Positions 60,333 through 64,000 of a stretch of 64,000 nucleotides of DNA are shown here, piece by piece. Each line of letters begins with the position of its first letter. Position 1 is the stretch's first letter. The stretch spans positions 1,071,501 through 1,135,500 of the forward strand of contig JBBPUQ010000010.1 in NCBI GenBank assembly GCA_038501195.1. Reading direction: 5' to 3'. Origin of the DNA: Nemania diffusa. Lineage: Eukaryota; Ascomycota; Sordariomycetes; Xylariales; Xylariaceae. Made by a program: the position numbers and the translations under genes. The notes beneath the pieces are model-generated. The model had not been told where the DNA came from, ran no database searches, and saw only the letters and a program-made list of their open reading frames with translations.

Positions 60333-60365
60333 GTACCTACAGTACCTACAGTACCTACTGTAGGT
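60333..60365. repeat. GTACCTACA triplet with palindrome
   Basis: Three head-to-tail copies of GTACCTACA (60333-60341, 60342-60350, and 60351 onward with the last base changed). They end in a palindrome, CCTACAGTACCTACTGTAGG. It is the densest local example of the TACCTAC motif dispersed through the intergenic DNA of this window. Confidence 0.6.
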
Positions 60366-62995
60366 CAACCACATGTAGTGATGATTCATTGGCCTTCTTT
60401 GATCGCTAACCTTTTCGATCTTACTTCCTTAGTTACTTGTCGGTGGCCTGGTAGACAAAGGGTAAATACTAAGTACCTAAGGGGGGATAGAGAGACAAGC
60501 AACGAAAGTTCCTATATATAACGTTGATTACAAGTCTATACATACATACACACTTAAGCCCTGACATGATGTTGTGGTTTTAACTAGTGGAGTAGATGGG
60601 TACATCTACATACCTAGTAGAAGCCAGGCACCCACGAAGAACACTCCAAAGCCTTGTCAAATAAGTACCTATGTATAGTGTCTTGTACCCCTGTAGACCA
60701 GTATGGTACCGAGTGCTGTCATGCGCAGACGGCGTGTGATTGTGCGAAGAGCCTGAATACCTACAGTGTATTAGGTAAGGAATACAGTGTATATAGGTAG
60801 CCACACTAGCGGAGGCGCCTTTATACCTACCGGCGATCGACCCATGCATTGTTACATCTATGTAACCGATCGGATACCCAACGTCGCCACGGCTATACCA
60901 ATATCGATATGTTATGTAGTTAAGCTGGTATTGCCCCATCATCTGTTTGCTAAGTACATATATCACTTATAAACTCTGGGTTCCAAGATGCTTCAAGTTA
61001 TTACTGAGGATGAGGCATAGTTGCTGGTTTCTTGTGATATTAATTATTCCGTACTAGGTTTATAATATACTACCTCATAATTTTCTAGTAGTCCTAGATT
61101 ATTCAGTTTAGGTCTCCTAGGCTACAACATATGTAGGCATTCTCAGTAAGCAACCTTATGAGACATAACATGTAAGCCGTCACGAGATCCTTGGGAGACC
61201 TATAGCGTGGTTTATTTATCAACAGTACAGATTCTCAGAGCAGGGTAAGCTCTAGATTCTTCTTCTGCGGGATAGTTAGAATGATATAAGCAGTTATACA
61301 GTTTATAGAATCCCTAGGGAGCACCTCGGTCTTTTCTACATAGGTTTAGTACAGTTCCAACGAGGCGAAGCAGCTCCGTCGGCTTGGATCCTCTTTGTGC
61401 ACAACATCCTTGCTCCCCTCCCCCAAGTCCCTTACTTTCTCCTCCTCCACGTCAAATCCCCATCACTTCCATAGGGGTACATTTCTCTATGGTTCAGACA
61501 GTGCCAAGTATCAGGTAGGGTTGAATCTTATTAGTGCCTTGTTTCTTGGGTCTAATTGGCGAAATCTATAACAAATCCTGTAGAGCAACACGCAGTACAG
61601 AATACTTCGAATCAGTCATAATCCATTACGGCCTGATGTATGGCATGAAGCTAGACACTATCTAGGAGCTGGGTATTCATTTTTATTCATAGGTAGTTAA
61701 CCCGTACCAAACAACAGGCGATCGTGTTGTCACTACCTCTTTGGATCGTTTGACGTGTCCGGCATTACAGGGGCTATACTGCGTAAGTTGTCCAGCAAGG
61801 ACCCTACCGTAACTTAGGCCGACAAGAACACTAGCCGCTGTTACCTGCTACAGTAGGTAGGTAGTTGAATCTGCATCCAACCCCCAAAGAATATCCATAT
61901 ACAGCCACCCGAGCCTAAGGGTATGTATAATATAATGGCAAACTATAGTATGTACTTACCTGACATTGGTCAAGGCCTAAAGAGTAGCTCCTACCGAGGT
62001 TAGCGTAGTGCCCGTTACTACACTACAGTCTAAATACCTAGATGTCTTATGCGAACAAAATAGTGTTGCTGTATTTAGTTCAGGTCGTGCACCCGAAGTT
62101 TATGCGCACCAGGAAAAGAGACCTACTTGATTATGTATGCATGCATATACCGTTCTACCTTTTTACCTCCGAGTCAGACATCTTTCAACTACCTAGGCAC
62201 AGCCTTATATATGCATTTGTGCAACACGCTACGGCAGCACTGAACTTTGCCGATCGTTACCTACCTGGGTAGGGGTAGGTAGCCATAAAGGTTGTATCAA
62301 ACTGTTTATTGCCAACGGCAGTGGTCTGCATACCTTCAGGTTTCAGGTGATGCGCCGCAGGGATTTTTATTATTATTATTTATCGATATAGGGCCTTAAG
62401 TAGTTTCTCAGAGAGACCCGATAGAGTCATGGTGCGTGCACCGGTCGTCAAAGTTAGTACAAAAGTAGGTAGGAAAGTAGGTAGTGTTGACTGCCAAGTT
62501 ATTAGACGCTGTAAAACTCGATCTCAGATTCGGTGCAGAACTCTAGCTAACCCTATGTACACTGCAAACTTACTAGCGTGTAGAATATCCGCGGAATAAT
62601 ACCTACAGTAGCGTATTAGGTCAGATCTTTGAGAATAAGTACCTATCATAAAGAGCTTATGTAGGGGGGCTAGATAAGTACGTGCACAGGTGAGTGGTCG
62701 GCGGGTCATCAGGCGCCTGACCAAATCGATCTAGCGGCCACCCGGGGTCATGCCATGTCCAGGGTTGATGTCATATCTGAAGTCATCGCCAATGTCAGAT
62801 TCCTAAAAAACCTCCCTAGTTCAGCTTGTGTTCCGACCTAACACCTCCACATCGCACCCGGCAGGCGACAGGCACCGCTTTTCTGAACTCTTCATTCCGC
62901 TTCTTCCTCTTGTTCCTTTTTTTCTTCCATATTATCGCTACAACTACTATCCCAGAGTCGTCAGTATCTACTCGGTCAGCTTACAAACATATAGT

Positions 62996-63361
62996 ATGTA
63001 CAGCATAGGAGGTGCATTCGCAGACGACAGAAAACCTCTACCGATAACGTTGCATGGTCGCAACAAAGAGACTTTTCAAGAACATGCTTCTACTTCATGG
63101 TCAACAGCAAAACAGTGGGCATTGTTAATTCCCGTTCCCATGGAAGAATCCACGGTGGTGCAGCTTGGGTTACACATTCCTTATTTGCTCAAGCACTGGT
63201 CTAGCCACCGCTATTCAGCAACACATACTATAGCTTCCACGAGGATGCGGAACAAGACGATAAAGAAGCATTCTTCCCTCCTTCTCTTTCTATCGCGGTT
63301 TGCTTTCCTCTATGAGCTAGAGCCTGGAGCTGTGACCATCAGGTTTTTGACTAGGAGTTGA
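62996..63361 (+). CDS. Hypothetical ORF, 121 aa, doubtful
   Basis: Reading from the ATG at 62996 (MYSIGGAFADDRKPLPITLH) the frame is open to TGA at 63359-63361. The frame extends further upstream without an ATG. No domain, signal peptide or membrane helix is evident, and composition is unremarkable. It could be the end of a spliced gene or chance. Confidence 0.2.
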   Translation: MYSIGGAFADDRKPLPITLHGRNKETFQEHASTSWSTAKQWALLIPVPMEESTVVQLGLHIPYLLKHWSSHRYSATHTIASTRMRNKTIKKHSSLLLFLSRFAFLYELEPGAVTIRFLTRS

Positions 63362-64000
63362 ATTCCATTAGTGCACATAGCAGGCATAGCGTAGCGTGGC
63401 CTCCATGCAGGGATATTCTGCTAAATGCACTGGTGCTCGGGGCGGATCGTCCATGTGGTTGGCTGAAACAACAGTTTCTCGTGTCCATTTTTGGCGTCTG
63501 GTTCGAGTGGGCCACGGATCTGACCATCTTGGGTCCACAGCTTCGGACTTTTACAAAGCCATTGCTCGCCTAGTGTAGGTATCTAAGCTACTACCTCGAC
63601 GGCGAGAAATGGTGGTATGGTAGTGTACAGGCCAGCACAGCCCCAAAGGCCCCGGCCCCGAGACATTGACTGTAAGTAAGTAAAGTGAAAGCCGTTCAAT
63701 TCATCGATACCACTACCTACAGTTGTTGAGCACACTAAGCTAGTAGCCGCTATCCCTGTGTTATACCAAAACAAGGTCCCTATGCCTCCTTGCTTAGGCC
63801 TTACTGAGGATAACCTACAGTATAACACGAAAAGGGATAACTGCCTCGGCAGACTACCTAGGTCAGATCAGGTAGCTGGTAGGATGCAAGAAGCTGATAC
63901 ACTGATCAATGTGAAGACTATAGTGTATGTAGATCAGCCTCTGCCTTCGGGTCACCTTGCCCATTGTTGCATGCATGGTATTCATCAAAACCTCACTATC

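Larger units (their letters stand above)
59077..64000. other. Gene-poor right end
   Basis: About 4.9 kb without a well-supported gene. The left 1.1 kb is probably promoter and 5' leader of the zinc cluster gene. TACCTAC and GTACCTACA units are frequent. One plus-strand frame with an internal ATG (62996-63361) is listed separately. No telomeric repeat, transposon end or tRNA is seen. Confidence 0.45.

Noticed and set aside
62828..62995. Upstream extension of the frame ending at 63361
   Set aside because: The extension begins with GTG and has no ATG; only the part from 62996 could be an ordinary ORF.
1..64000. CRISPR arrays, rRNA genes, telomere repeats, transposase or reverse transcriptase genes
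   Set aside because: None seen. Tandem repeats present are microsatellites or short motif clusters, and no frame shows transposase or reverse transcriptase motifs.

Overview
The window looks like nuclear DNA of a filamentous ascomycete (Pezizomycotina, probably Sordariomycetes; the order cannot be fixed from sequence alone). The evidence is short spliceosomal introns (about 49-140 nt) with GTRNGT donors and CTAAC/CTGAC branch sites, single-gene transcription units, scattered intron-containing tRNA genes, fungal-specific families (Upc2-like zinc cluster factor, Ams2/Spt21, Ssh4), and intergenic DNA dotted with TAGGTACCTA palindromes. Many genes become readable only after splicing; the exon models here were built by hand from splice signals, reading phase and remembered family sequence.

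Layout. 1-9.9 kb: one small conserved-looking gene (884-1426, minus), then 8.5 kb without a supportable gene. 9.9-11.8 kb: a PH-domain protein. 12.6-12.8 kb: two intron-containing tRNA genes (Arg-CCU, Ala-UGC) on the minus strand that may form one Pol III unit. 15.0-16.6 kb: an Ssh4-type SPRY/PPxY ubiquitin-ligase adaptor. 19.1-31 kb is the dense core: SHG1 (COMPASS), a small complex I subunit, eIF2B delta, dihydroxyacetone kinase, Sm D2 and mitochondrial 3-hydroxyisobutyryl-CoA hydrolase, arranged as alternating divergent and convergent pairs. 31.5-35.4 kb: an Ams2/Spt21-type GATA protein. 36.2-38.0 kb: RPA3, with a 393-codon Ser-rich repeat frame directly in phase behind its stop codon. 41.5-42.6 kb: an ATF/CREB-type bZIP factor. 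44.4-47.7 kb: a head-to-head pair of mitochondrial large-subunit ribosomal proteins (uL4m and mL38). 51.0-52.4 kb: a one-pass membrane protein. 57.1-59.1 kb: a seven-exon Zn2Cys6 transcription factor. The rest (47.7-51.0, 52.4-56.7 and 59.1-64 kb) is gene-poor.

The genes are mostly housekeeping: chromatin and transcription (SHG1, Ams2/Spt21, bZIP, Zn2Cys6), splicing (SmD2), translation initiation (eIF2B delta), DNA replication and repair (RPA3), mitochondrial function (complex I subunit, uL4m, mL38, and the HIBCH/Ehd3 homologue, which in yeast and Neurospora is also mitoribosomal subunit mS47), glycerol metabolism (DAK) and membrane-protein turnover (Ssh4). I found no secondary-metabolite cluster, transposase, CRISPR array or other clear novel system. 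The most unusual items are the repeat frame behind RPA3, the possible dicistronic tRNA unit, a possible second C-terminal exon of the zinc cluster factor, and the shared promoter of two mitoribosomal genes.
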